Source: Chrysomallon squamiferum (Eukaryota > Mollusca > Gastropoda > Neomphalida > Peltospiridae). Taken from it: DNA of 64,000 bases. Of this stretch, positions 37,453-49,800 are shown in pieces. The DNA is taken from positions 4,813,764 through 4,877,763 of the forward strand of contig CM022670.1 in the NCBI GenBank assembly GCA_012295275.1. Reading direction: 5' to 3'. The notes below the pieces were generated by a model that did not search any database, had not been told where the DNA came from, and saw only the letters and a list, made by a program, of their open reading frames with translations. The number at the start of each line of letters is the position of its first letter. The stretch's first letter is position 1. The translations under genes and the position numbers were made by a program.

Positions 37453-40400
37453 ATGTATCGGCAGAGTCTTCAGTTGCAGAGCACGAAGATGGCTGAAGAC
37501 CAGTTTCTGCATCGCCTAGGTAACCTGCCAGTGGTGAACTCAGCCTGGACGAATGCCTCCAGTTTGTACCAGAAAACCAAGGAGTGGAACTGGCTGACTC
37601 GGACCACTCTTGGTATTGCTGAGTTCACTGTGATGACAATGGCAGAAACCGCTAAACCCATTGTCAACAAGTTTCAGCCTCAAAGTTAGTAAGAATTTTT
37701 TCTTTTTTTAAATGTATTATCTAACACATTTAGGTTAACAAGCATTTAAAGACTTTTAAAATATGTCGGAGGTGTAAGTGCTAATGTGGAACAAATTTCA
37801 GACACCATGTAAAGTACTGGTTAGGCTATTTAATGTCCTTAATAAATATGATTGAATGTCAGTGCTTATTCTGTAATTATATTCTTTATTTGTATATAAT
37901 GTAAATTGAACAATATAATTTTTTTTTTTTTTGTGTTTGTTTTTTTTTACAGGAAGATAAATAAAAAAAAAAAATTAAAAAAAATTATTTTATGCCTATG
38001 AATTATTTAACTGGATGAAGGCATCTAAAAAAACATTTTAAAAACAGTAGATCATGCCTTGTTTGTATCTGCAAAAAATAACCAAGAAACAACTTTAACT
38101 CACAACATTATAACACCTTTTTACAAGAAATTTCATTTTTAACTGAAATATCATCCTTTTTACTCTTCTCCTTTTCTCAAAAGCCATGTTCTGAATTGCA
38201 GTTCTGTTCTGATTTGAAAATCCATGTTGTCAATCAAAGCAATGCTACTGATCCCCAAAGTTTCTCTTTAGGTCTACCATTACTTTCATTCTTATTTTCA
38301 AATTAACTGAAAATGCATTCTGTGTTGCAGTTGACAAAGTGAATGGTATAGCCTGTGAACAGTTGGCCAGACTAGAAGAGAGATTTCCAGCCATTGCCCA
38401 TTCCACAGACCAGGTGTTTACTGATTTGTGATAACTGATCTTTATAGCAAATTTACTGAAGTGACACTGTAATTTAGGAATTGCAAACAAGTAGAAAGCA
38501 GTTTCTTGATAGCAGTTCACAGAATTTTTTAAATTTTTTTTTTTTTTAAACTTTAAATTATTAAAGTGTAGTAAAAATTAATGCCCAAGTAATTCCTCCT
38601 TTTTTATTTAATTTTATTTTTTTTATTTATTTATTTAAGCTTGTTGAAGAAAGTAAAGAAGCCTGTAAGACAGTGTTAAAACCTGTCACTGACCGCATTA
38701 CAGCTGTCAAGGATTTCAGTACCAGTGCATACAATGGAGTAGTCAACACTGGGGTACAGAAGGTAAATTTTTCATCATTTTTAAAAAAGCCTGAAAACTT
38801 TACTAAATCCTTTAATGAAATTACTCAAAGTCTCTGAAGATCGATTTAAAAATAGGTAATTACTAAAATACACTGAAATTTTAATTTCGTGAAAATTGAA
38901 GAGAAAAAATTGTTACATGTTACATTGTTTTTTTAATTCTTGTACAGGTAAACCAGGTGAAACAACTGGGTACCGATGCTGTGTCAGGTGTGATGGTCTA
39001 TGGTGATGTTCTGTTCACCAAAACATTCAATAACACGTATGGTCAGTATTTATTACAAGGAGTTGATGGAATTTTGTCCATCTCAGAGATGTATGTGGAC
39101 AAATATCTTCCTAGTGATGAAGGTAATTAAATATTCACATTTCACTGGGTGCACATCCATCACCCTTATCACTCATGTCAAACACACCAAAGCCTGACAC
39201 CCATTTTTTGTATTGTGCATCAAAATGCAAATAACTGATGTTTGTGAGAGACTGGGAACTCTTTTTTTGCTTTCTATTTGTTCCTGTTTATCTGCACATC
39301 TAAACCCATGAAGGACATAATAGTGACCACTTCCCCAATCTTATTCTCAGACTGATATCAAGAAAACATTGACTCCATACAGGTGTTCATAGGTGTACAG
39401 TGAATGAAACTGGCACAATATTCTGTTGTTATAGTGACTTGCACAAGATAGTTCAGAAATACTGGTTTTATCCATTTCATAAGTAAATAGAGTTTGGGCC
39501 TTCCACTGGTGTTGTATATTACTTCAGTGGATGTGATTGTTTGAATAGGTTGCTGTCAATTTAGTATTTAATTCCTCATCATACAGTCATAAAACCACTT
39601 TAAAAATCCCAAGTATATACCCTGACGTTTTTTTTAAATTATTTTTTTTTTTTTTTTTATATTTATAAACAAAGCAATGAAAATAAAATATTTCATTCAG
39701 AAAAACCTCATCTTCAGCAGCAAGGCAAGAGACAGAAATTAAATTCAGTATTAAAAATGCTCTATTGCCATGTAAGAGTTCATTTATCCAAATATTTCTT
39801 TGATTATAAATAAAAATAAAAGTAAAATGACTTTCAGATGAAGGAAAGGAGAATGTAGAGAAGACGTCCACAGAAAATCCAGTTTTCCGATCGTACAAGC
39901 TGAGTGTGAAAATCCGCCGCAGGCTGTACAAACACGCTGTGAGTGAACTGCAGGTCATCGAGGTCAGAGTTCGCGATTTACTGACAGCAGCCAGTGGCAC
40001 CATCAGCTTAGTAAGTTGAAAAAAAAGAGTAAAATATTAAATTACACCATATTTATGATGCATCATTTAGTAAAAATTGATGTACTAAAAAGCATTTCCA
40101 ATTCATCTTTTGTTAAAACCAAGATAGCAAAAATATATTAACTAAATTATCTAGGAATTAAACAAAATGAGCCAGAAAAATGAGCAACAGGAATTTAGTA
40201 TTTTCTCTTGTTGCATGAACGAATACTGGGTTTTAATTCATCTCATAAGCTAAGAATAAAATGTTTCTTCCCATCTTGAATATAATTTTGAGAAATTTAA
40301 CTACCAATCTATATTTTGAATATAGTTTTGAGAACTGATTTGTAATGCAACATTTCTTCCAGTTGGATAATGTTAAACTTGTGAAAACCAGAGTCACTGG

Positions 40401-42482
40401 CTCTGTCAGTCTTGTACACGAGAGGCTCATAGCAACATGGAATAAAATTGTCAGTGAAGAAATTAATGAAGATTCACAGGTGCAATTTAATTTTTTTCCC
40501 CACAAATTATCCATTGATTTTTTCAATTTGAGTATCATTATGACTCAAAATACAAAAATATTTTTAGTTATACAGGGTGTCCCAGAAGTCACGCACCATG
40601 AAGATTTTTATTTAGATACATATGAATAAAATTTTTATTAATAATAATCATAACAAATGCTCAAATTGCCCTCTGCATTGATACATACTTCAATTCTCTT
40701 TATAAAACTGTTTTTTACTCTGTTGAGGGTTTCGCTACTAATTTATGTGTATCTAAATAAAAATCTTCATGGTGCGTGACTTCTGGGACACCCTGTATAA
40801 AACAAACAGTTCATTGTCCACATTAATTTTCTACTGGATCAGAATCTGGCTTATGCCACAATGGAAGAGTAATTTATAATTTTCAGTTTTGTTAGTGAAA
40901 TCTTCAAGGATTCAACACCTAAACATCTTGCTCTGCATGAAGTTTTAAAAAATCTTAAAATTAAATTAGTCTGTTTCATAGATAATCTTCACACATTCAG
41001 AAACAAAATTTTGTGTTTTGTTTTATGAAGAGATTAGAAGACAGAACTATTCTGCTAGCTCGCCGTTTGGCCAATCATCTGCAGACTGGACTAGCAACAC
41101 TGACCCTGTTTGTGAGCAACCAGCCGAGCCAAGTGATTGACAGACTGAAACAGGCTGAGAAATACGCGGCTGATGTCTACCTCGTCTTCATGAAAGTAAG
41201 CTGACACATCACATCCTAGAAAAAAAACATAAATGGTGCTCATTTCCATTTATTAAACAGTATCATAGCCAAAACAAAACTGAAATGGAGTTTGTTATAT
41301 ATTAACTTTTGAATGGCTGTTATCTGAAATAATTCAAGCATGTGAAAAAAAAAAAATATATATATACAGGTTCATGCCACTGAAAGGAGATAAACTTAAT
41401 TAAAGAAAACGAGCACTTATGTTTATTAAAAATATAAATTTTTTTAAATTGAAAGCAGAGTTCAAATCTAAACTTTCTGTGTTAATGCTTCATTTTTAAG
41501 AAGACGAAATATGAAGAAATTCCCGCATGGCTGCTAGGTCAGACCCGAGAGAGAATCGCTTACATTCAAGAAGCTTTGAGCCTGGCAACCGAGTATCTGC
41601 TGTCTTCACCTCTCAACTGGCTTGTAAGTAAAAACTTACAGCAGTTCCTAACAAACACACTGCACTAACTTTTCATTTAATACTCACATTTTGCAGTTTA
41701 TTACTAATTTTTAATGAGCATTTCAAAGTTTCTAGCAGTATTTGCAAAATTTTAATCATGTTTTATGTTCCTAATTAGTTGTATAACTTGTGCAGCTTCA
41801 GTTCATAGAATTTAAATTTATATTGAACTGGCAAGTTCAGGCAGCAAAAAAAAATAAAAATAAATAAATGTAAATGTATTCAAGCATTTCATGTTTCCAG
41901 TAAAATGTTTTTTTTTTAAATTTTATCTCGGTATTAATGCACTTTGTACTAACTACATGATGCAAAATGGTGGAAGGTGAGTACGTCCAAACCATTTAAA
42001 ATTTTGAAGACTGAAAATGTGATAGATTAACAAAGATGATGTAGAAGATGATGCACAATGTACCACATTTGGTAAGTTTGACATGTTTTATTTAACTTCA
42101 TAAACTTTTGTGTTGCTTGCTTTTTTGCACAAAATTTACTTAATGCTTTTCCTTTTAATAGGAATCACAAGTTCTCTTGCATTCTGTATGAACTAAATTT
42201 TACATTAGAGCAAAACCAGACTAATACACATTTCCACATAACATATTTTATTAGAGCTTTTTGGTGCTTAATTTATATATAAAATAGTAATTAAAACCTT
42301 ATCTTGTAAATAAAACCTAAATCTTTGAATGTGAAAAACCTTTCAGAAATGATGACTTGTTTCACTGGAATAGTGCTGACCATTTTACTTCACATTTGTT
42401 AATTTTCTTATTTTTACAGGTGTCAGTTTCCAAAATGTCTGGAAAAGTTACTTTAGAAGTTTCTGAAAAGTCCAGGCAATGA
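37453..42482 (+). CDS. PLIN: Perilipin (PAT-domain lipid droplet protein)
   Basis: Coats cytosolic lipid droplets and controls lipase access. Coding exons: 37453-37684, 38331-38413, 38640-38762, 38948-39122, 39838-40010, 40363-40479, 41031-41195, 41501-41623 and 42420-42482. All junctions keep phase, giving 417 residues. The PAT domain is N-terminal (MAEDQFLHRLGNLPVVNSAW at 13-32, LTRTTLGIAEF, then KFQPQIDKVN across the first junction). Amphipathic repeat sequence follows, and then a C-terminal helical-bundle region including RSYKLSVKIRRRLY and HLQTGLATLTLF. Exon 2 uses donor CAAA/GTTAGT, because the stronger-looking GTAAGA five bases downstream would create a stop. The first ATG (MYRQ) is used here; MAED at 13 is an alternative start. 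The size is that of PLIN2/3-like proteins. An alternative last exon is listed separately. Confidence 0.95.
40573..40795 (-). mobile_element. Mariner/Tc1-like deletion derivative in perilipin intron 7
   Basis: Perfect 48-bp terminal inverted repeats begin CAGGGTGTCCCAGAAGTC, flanked by TA target duplications (40571-40572 and 40796-40797). The 223-bp element keeps, on the minus strand, an open stretch of about 34 codons ending at stop 40638-40640. It includes ETLNRVKNSFIKRIEVCI, which resembles the C-terminal end of mariner-superfamily transposases. The catalytic part is missing, so it can only move in trans. Confidence 0.92.
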
Positions 42483-42622
42483 GAATGAATTCCATATCAA
42501 CAGTGAAGAGCCAGTGATTTTCAGTTTAGTGCTAAAACTTGCAGTTCTTGCCATGTATGATGTGATTTGGACTTGGACATTGCTTTCTTGTTTACGTCTG
42601 TAAATTAGTTGCTATATTTGTA

Positions 42623-42628
42623 AATAAA
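42623..42628 (+). terminator. Perilipin polyadenylation signal
   Basis: AATAAA about 140 bases after the TGA stop, in the expected position for a short 3'UTR isoform. Confidence 0.65.
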
Positions 42629-43442
42629 ATATTGCAGAATTTGTCTCTGGTTTTTCTTCTAAATTTCTTTTTAATTACTTTTTTTGAATTACAAACTTCA
42701 AAAACAAACGCGGCATTCAGAAAAGTATATCCAGTCTTCAGAAAGTTGTATAAAATCTTGGACTTTCTAAAATTTGGAAAACTTTCAAATAAAAGAAACT
42801 GGATTTCAAATATATCATTTTCTAAAAGTGTACTTGCATACTGCAGAGGGTAATAGGTAAAACAGTTTTAGATTTTGGATTGTGTAAATACATGTTTTCC
42901 TGGAAGGTGATAGTAATATTGTTAATATATTATTGGACATCAACTTTCACAGCTATTAATAATTCTATACTCTTTCCCTATAGTCTGAACTAGATTTTAT
43001 TTTAATAAAATCTTCATTTGCTTTGATTTCATCTTGCACATGTTCTCCAGCCAACCTATTTGGCCTTACTTTAATTTATATAAAAAAAAATTCATAACAC
43101 AAATATATCACTTCAAATCATTTAGTTTAAATAATTCATAAACCTACTTCTACCCAACCCATACAAGTAAGTGTTGTATGATGAGTTTTGATATTTCACT
43201 GTATACTTTCTTAATCAAAATATAAATTCTAATTACATAAAAAAAAAAATTTTTAAATTAACATGTCTATATTTATGTGCAACCCTTACTTTCTACAAAA
43301 CTTAACTTCAGAATCTGGTTTTCTGTTCTTTTATTCATCATCAGTTTTTAAGCAATGTCATATTAACATCTTTTTCTGAAATTCTGAATACACTATTAAC
43401 CTGAAATGTTGATAAATATTGATTTAAACTTTTTATTTTTAG

Positions 43443-43565
43443 TCATTTGATCTGGAGATAGAAAACCTGTTCCTTGATGAACCTGAAATTGTCAACTGCA
43501 ATGGAACTGCTCACATCACTCAAGAATGTGTTGGTGTATATTTTGTACAGAATAATTACCAGTGA
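43443..43565 (+). CDS. PLIN: Candidate alternative terminal exon of perilipin
   Basis: Acceptor TTTTTATTTTTAG ends at 43442. From there 40 codons read in phase 0, the phase left by perilipin exon 9, to TGA at 43563-43565. The peptide starts SFDLEIENLFLDEPEIVN and is acidic. Used in place of the normal 20-residue last exon, it would give an isoform of about 437 residues. An AATAAA at 44865-44870 could end a 1.3-kb 3'UTR. It might equally belong to nothing; there is no homology support. Confidence 0.4.
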   Translation, partial: SFDLEIENLFLDEPEIVNCNGTAHITQECVGVYFVQNNYQ

Positions 43566-44211
43566 TTTTTTACAGATAATTTTGTTATATTATAGGGCTG
43601 GATTTAGACAGAAACATGTACACAATATATTTCTAACTTGACATATTTTTCTATTCTGTATTTTATCTTTTTCAAAATATATTTTTACTTTGTTATGCAT
43701 TTATTATATTTGTTTACTCAGTACAAGCTGATTTTACAATGAAAGATAAACAATTTAAAATAATAACAGCAGTAATGATAATAAATTTTTAATAATAATA
43801 GTAACAATAATAATAAAATATAATTTGTAAATGTAAGGTAAGAATGTAAGATAAGGTAACAACTTTCAAAAAAATGTTTATTTTATGAATTGAACGTGTA
43901 AGATGATTGTAATGCTTATTTAAATAAGTTTTAAATATATAGATAAACATTCTTTATATAAAATAACATTTATTCACATATTTCAAATATTTTGGGTCAA
44001 GAATAAAAATAAAAATTAAGACACCCACCTGCATTTGTACACATCGTCTCTTTTACAAACATGAAGACATTTAATTATTGTGATAAATTTTTATTCATGT
44101 TTTCAGTTGTATGTATTTACATAATATGTGATAATTTTTGAAATTATATTTAACTATTTTATAATTATGTATATAAATTATATTTAATTTATTCTTTAAA
44201 TTAGTGAGACT

Positions 44212-44244
<33 letters not shown>

Positions 44245-45178
44245 AAATGTGATACATTTATTCTGATTTCTCATTCTAGAATGTTAATTTAAAAATTATA
44301 TGCAAAGTGTGAAAATATTAAATACAACAAAATATTTAAATGTTATTAAAACAATGACTGAACAAATAATAATATAGAAATGGGAGAAATTTTATTCTGG
44401 AAGAAATAAATTTCAAGGTAAAGTGAGATTACTCATAACTATATCAGTCTAAATCTTTAAAAATTGATCAGCAAAACAATTAGACAACACAGTCTGTTTT
44501 GGTGGGGAGGGGAAGTCACAACTAGACTACCACATCATTTTGTTTCATTATTTGTAATATATATAATTTCTTTTTTTAAATTAAAATTTTAATTTTTATT
44601 TTTAAAATAGATCTTTAAGGGGAGTTAAATGATTTTAAATAGTGGAAAAATGATAAACAATTTACCTTTTTATTTATTTTATAGTCTCAACAGAACCTGC
44701 TTTGAAAATGTGTATTTCTCAGTCTGTCCATCTTAATGTTTGTGTCACTATATGCATCCTAACCATATCTGTTTATTTCCTCATGTATTCAAATTTAGAT
44801 ATTTTATATTTCATTTTATATGCACACACATTTGTTGCTAATGTTTATGTATATACTGAAGTTAAATAAAGTTATTAAAAACAAAACTGTATGTTGATCA
44901 TTATGGTTATGCAACATATTGCCAGCATGCATGTGTACATAAATAAATAAATAAAATAAAATAAAATAAAATAAAACAAAGATAATTAAATGGCATGGTA
45001 GCCAGTACATTTTAATAGCAACAGATCTGACACCACTGATAAAACAATAATACGAAATATTTCGAAATAAAGTAATATTGTTATAATTAACTATCTTTTA
45101 CGTGAGCTCTGATGTTACTTATAAAATATAACATGCATTGGCTCGCCTTAAAACGGCGGGTGTTACCACGAAAGAAAT
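43566..45178 (+). other. Perilipin-ALG8 intergenic or long 3'UTR
   Basis: AT-rich with no gene. It has a T run at 44220-44244, an (AAATA)n array at 44940-44975 and AATAAA at 44865. DNA becomes CpG-containing at 45100-45180, where the ALG8 promoter must lie (CACGAAAGAAAT before the ATG). Confidence 0.55.
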
Positions 45179-46811
45179 ATGGAGCTGTTCTGGGAACTTG
45201 CCGGCGTTATTACATTTTTTAAAGTTCTTTTCTACCGGCATAGTTAGTTAATTTTTATATTTTTTACTTCACTTTTTTATTATTGTATAATGTCAATCTA
45301 TCAAGATGTCATTACGAAATGATGATTAATATTATAACTCATGTTCGCCGTGGCAGTTTGTTTTGGGTGATTTCCTCCACTAAAGTTCGATAACTGCAAT
45401 CAATGTCAGCAAATTATATTCCATTAATGGAAAAATTTAGGATCATTCCATTATCTGTCATTTAAAAACTACACGTGCCTCCTGTTTAAAGATTAATAAT
45501 AATAACAATAAAATTTGTTAAACTGAACTTTTTTTTTTTTTTTTAAATTATTTATTTATTTTACTTGTAGCAGATCAACAGATTTTGAAGTTCATCGAAA
45601 TTGGCTTGCCATAACTCACAGCTTAAAATTAAAAGACTGGTACTTAGAGGTAATAACTTTAGCACACACACACACATGTAATTAAGTCATGTTACTAAAG
45701 GTAACATTCTTACAATTTAAAACAAAACAATTTTTATTTATTATTATTATTATTTCAAATAAGATATATAAAAATAATAGTTCCACTTTATTCCATTACA
45801 TATAATTATTTTATTTTTAATTTAATCCTTTATTTTTTTTAATTTTTTTTTTTTTAAATTGACTTTATACTACACTTCCATTTGAGTCATACTTCAACAA
45901 TGAGAGGTGAACATTTTTACAGTTTATACCAGGTATTTTGTGAATAATTAAAAATAAACTAATTAGAACATCCAAACTTGTTATTTATCTAGCACTTTTA
46001 ACATAACTGTATTATTCTTTCTTCGTCCTCTCACATTTTTTGTTTTTTCTTCAACAGAATACATCAGAATGGACTCTTGATTACCCACCATTGTTTGCAT
46101 GGTTTGAATACCTCCTGTCTCAGCTGGCATTTTACTTTGATCCAAAGATGTTGGTGGTTTCAAATTTCAACTATGCAAGCCAAGAAACCATCTTCTTTCA
46201 GAGGATTTCTGTCATTATCACAGATTTTGTCTTCATTTATGCAACCCATCAGTATGTTTACAGTTTAATTCTTAATATCAGTTCTTTGCTTTGTTGTTGT
46301 TGTTGTTGTTGTTGTAGCAGTACTGGTATTTTTAATTATGACAGAGCTAATCTTAGTTTTATTTTATCATCAAATTTTTATCAAGAATAAAAAAGGAAAC
46401 ATTTTTTGTTTATGCAATTTTGCACATGCTCAGTTTATATTAAGCAAAATCCACATTAATATTTTTCATATATATATATATATATATATATACTAGTATA
46501 TGTATGTGTGTAATAACAGTTGTCTGCATCTGGTAATTCCACTGATTTGTTAATTGTTCAGGTTTTGTACAAAATGTATAAGAACGAAGAAGAAAGATGG
46601 AGACTTGTTTGAGAATCCTCCTCTTGTTCTTGGTTTATTGCTCATGTACAACTTTGGATTACTCATTGTGGATCATATCCTTTTGTTTTAAAGTTTTATT
46701 ATGGATATAAATTCTGATATTTTTGTGGTTTTTATTCTGTTAAATACCAACATATTTTATTTAAGAAAAAATCATATTAAAGGTTATTGTTTATATACAT
46801 GTAATTTTTTG

Positions 46812-46858
<47 letters not shown>

Positions 46859-49800
46859 TAGCAGGAAAACATTTCTGAGAGTAAAAGTCACTATGCACAA
46901 CAAAAACAAAAAAATTCCAAAATAATCACTGCATTTAAATTTTAATTTTATTAAATTTATTTTATATATTAGACCAATAAAATATATTTTATTATTAATT
47001 CAATGTAAAGTTGTAACTCTTTAACTGTTCTTCAGACATTCATTTTCAGTACAATGGATTTCTGATGGGAATTATGCTCCTGTCGATTGTCAGAATATAT
47101 GAGGTAAAAGTAATAATATGTTATCTTGGAAGCTGAATAACCAAGAGAGTACATTGTGCTGCCATTAGGTAGAATTTTTGCCTCAGCACACTAGATCACA
47201 GGTCCAGTTCTTGTCAGTGTGTGAATATTGGGTTTTTCCCAATCCAGCCAGTGTCTGGAAAACACAGTTTTCACATGAAAGACCATAGTGTGTGTTCTTC
47301 AGACTTTGTGATAAGGTGCACATATTTAAAATCTCCATTACAAGTATTAGTAATTCAAGGAAGTATAAGGAGCCCATTGGTTTTTAAATAAAGTCTTTTT
47401 GCCTGAATTTTACTTAAAATAATTTATATATCTTCATGAATTAAAATATTCTACAAACGTTCATGCAGGTTGTGTTAATTCCATTAAAATAAGGGGCAGT
47501 ATTATTTACAGCAGACTACTAAATAGAGGGCTGCTTTATTATTAGCAAAGAATATCGTTTAAAAATATTTATTTGCAATGCTATAGATAATATTTATTAT
47601 TTTTTAAATAATAAAACATTTTGTTCTGTTTGTTTCATTTTCCAGGGTAAATGTTTAGCAGGAGCATTTTGGTTTTCTGTGTTGTTAAATCTTAAACACA
47701 TTTACCTGTACATTTCACCTGCCTTCTTTGTCTACCTGCTCAGGTGTTACTGCTTCAGCAGCTCATCAGGCAAGAAAGAAAGAGTTTCTTAATTCATTAA
47801 TTATTACCAGCATGACATTATATAACACAAATAATACAATTCCTTGCTAAATATTTCTTTAACCAGAGTTTAAACATTTTTAAATTGAATATTTAAATCG
47901 CTATTTCTTTTAATTATTCATTAACTGTTCATAGGGTAACAAAGAAAACATCTCTTAATGTTTAGCAGCATGATATTGAAGGGGGAAAATAATTACAATT
48001 TTTCTAAATATTATTTGACATCAAATTAAACATTTTTAAACTGAATATTTAAATCTGTTAACCTTATTGACAATAAGTATAAGCAATAATAATTTCCCAT
48101 ATTATGTTTGGCATACATAAAATTAATTTATCCTGATAAACAGTATGAGTTCCACAATTTATGAACAAGCTTCAGGAAAACTTAATCAGGTAAATTATCA
48201 GCCCCAAATTGGTCACTGAATGCTTTTGCACTGGCCTGCAATAATCTTTAATCTTCTATTTCAGATGGACGGATTCGATGGACATCATTTTCTGTTAAAA
48301 AATTTACTCAGTTAGGTTTGATTGTTGTGTTGGTCTTTGGAGTTTCATTTGGGCCATTCATGTATCTAGTGAGTAAGACAGCATTTTCAATAAATGAACC
48401 AAGGAGTATCTATTCAGCAAACATTAGAAATGTTTATATTAAGTGTTATAGACAAAGTACCCTTGGTTTTTGTAATGGAAGTATAGACAGAAGTAGCTGG
48501 TGCCACCACATTATTGCCAGCAAGGGATCTTTAATGCTTTTAAGAAAGAACATGCCTGAGTCTTTAGTACATCAAACTTCAATAATTTTAACATCAGATA
48601 TCCCAAAAACTGATATCTGTTGGTGAGATCATGCTGGGGCCAAGACCTTTAGATAAATATTAGTATCACATTAATATGTTGATTTGTTAATTTAATTTAC
48701 ACATGCTCAGGAATGTGTATTTATTAAAGAATACTTTTTAACATTTTTTAAAAACTCTTTTGCAGGGTCAACTACCTCAAGTCCTTTCCAGACTCTTTCC
48801 ATTCAAACGTGGTTTATGTCATGCTTACTGGGCACCAAACATCTGGGCTCTCTACAATGTGGCTGATAAAGCAGCAACAGTGGCTTGTAAGTTTCTTTAA
48901 TTCTTTAGACACTCTTCAGAACAAAATGTCACATCTCATTACGCTACCCAGCTGTTTTAAATATTTTCCTTTTCATGGAAGACATCCGTTTTCACTATTT
49001 AATCAAAATAAATTGGTGAATAGCAGCATTTGTTCCTTCAGTAATTTATCACATTATGATCCATTTGTTTTTCTTTTCCCAGTGGTGAAAATGAAATTGA
49101 TAAACTCAACATCAACTGCTTCAATGACAGGAGGATTAGTACAGACTTTTGATCACACAGTTCTGCCATCAGTAACACCACCTGTTACCCTTGTACTCAC
49201 ATTCCTAGCCATGTTGGTAAGAGTTTGTTTTAAAAATCTCTTTTAAAACTTCCAACACATTCTTGATCTAACCCTGTAATGTTGCATTTTGTTGTGTGAT
49301 TCGTTGCGTGTGTGTATTTTATTTTATTTTTTTCAGTGGAATTAAATTTAAATTTGTTCCGGTACAAAAATATATCCATTATGATAAGCATTAGAGAATT
49401 AGAACTTATTATCTCCAAATTTTTATTCTTCAGCCAGCCCTCTTCCATCTCTGGAGAAATGTTAAAGGTCCACAAAGTTTAGTTAGATGCATTGTTCTCT
49501 GTGGTCTGGCTTCCTTTATCTTTGGTTGGCATGTCCATGAAAAGGCAATACTACTTACAATCATTCCATTTACGTAAGAAATATTCATGTATTCATTTTT
49601 GCCAGGCTTATTTAATATCAGAAAATGTTATAATGTCACCCATTATAATATTTAACATTAGATAAGATCCTAAGGTCGTAAAAATGTAGTCATTTATCAC
49701 CTTGGTCAGTTGACATTAACAGCTCACATGATTTTAGGGTAGACAGATTATACATCTGGATTGTTTCCAAGACAAATAAAACTTGAAATTCCTTAAGAAC

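Noticed and set aside
40345-40629. 94-codon ORF in perilipin
   Set aside because: Read-through of exon 7 into the intron and the left end of the mariner derivative.
48318-48626. 102-codon ORF in ALG8
   Set aside because: Reads through exon 7 into intron 7; homology ends at the GTGAGT donor at 48369.
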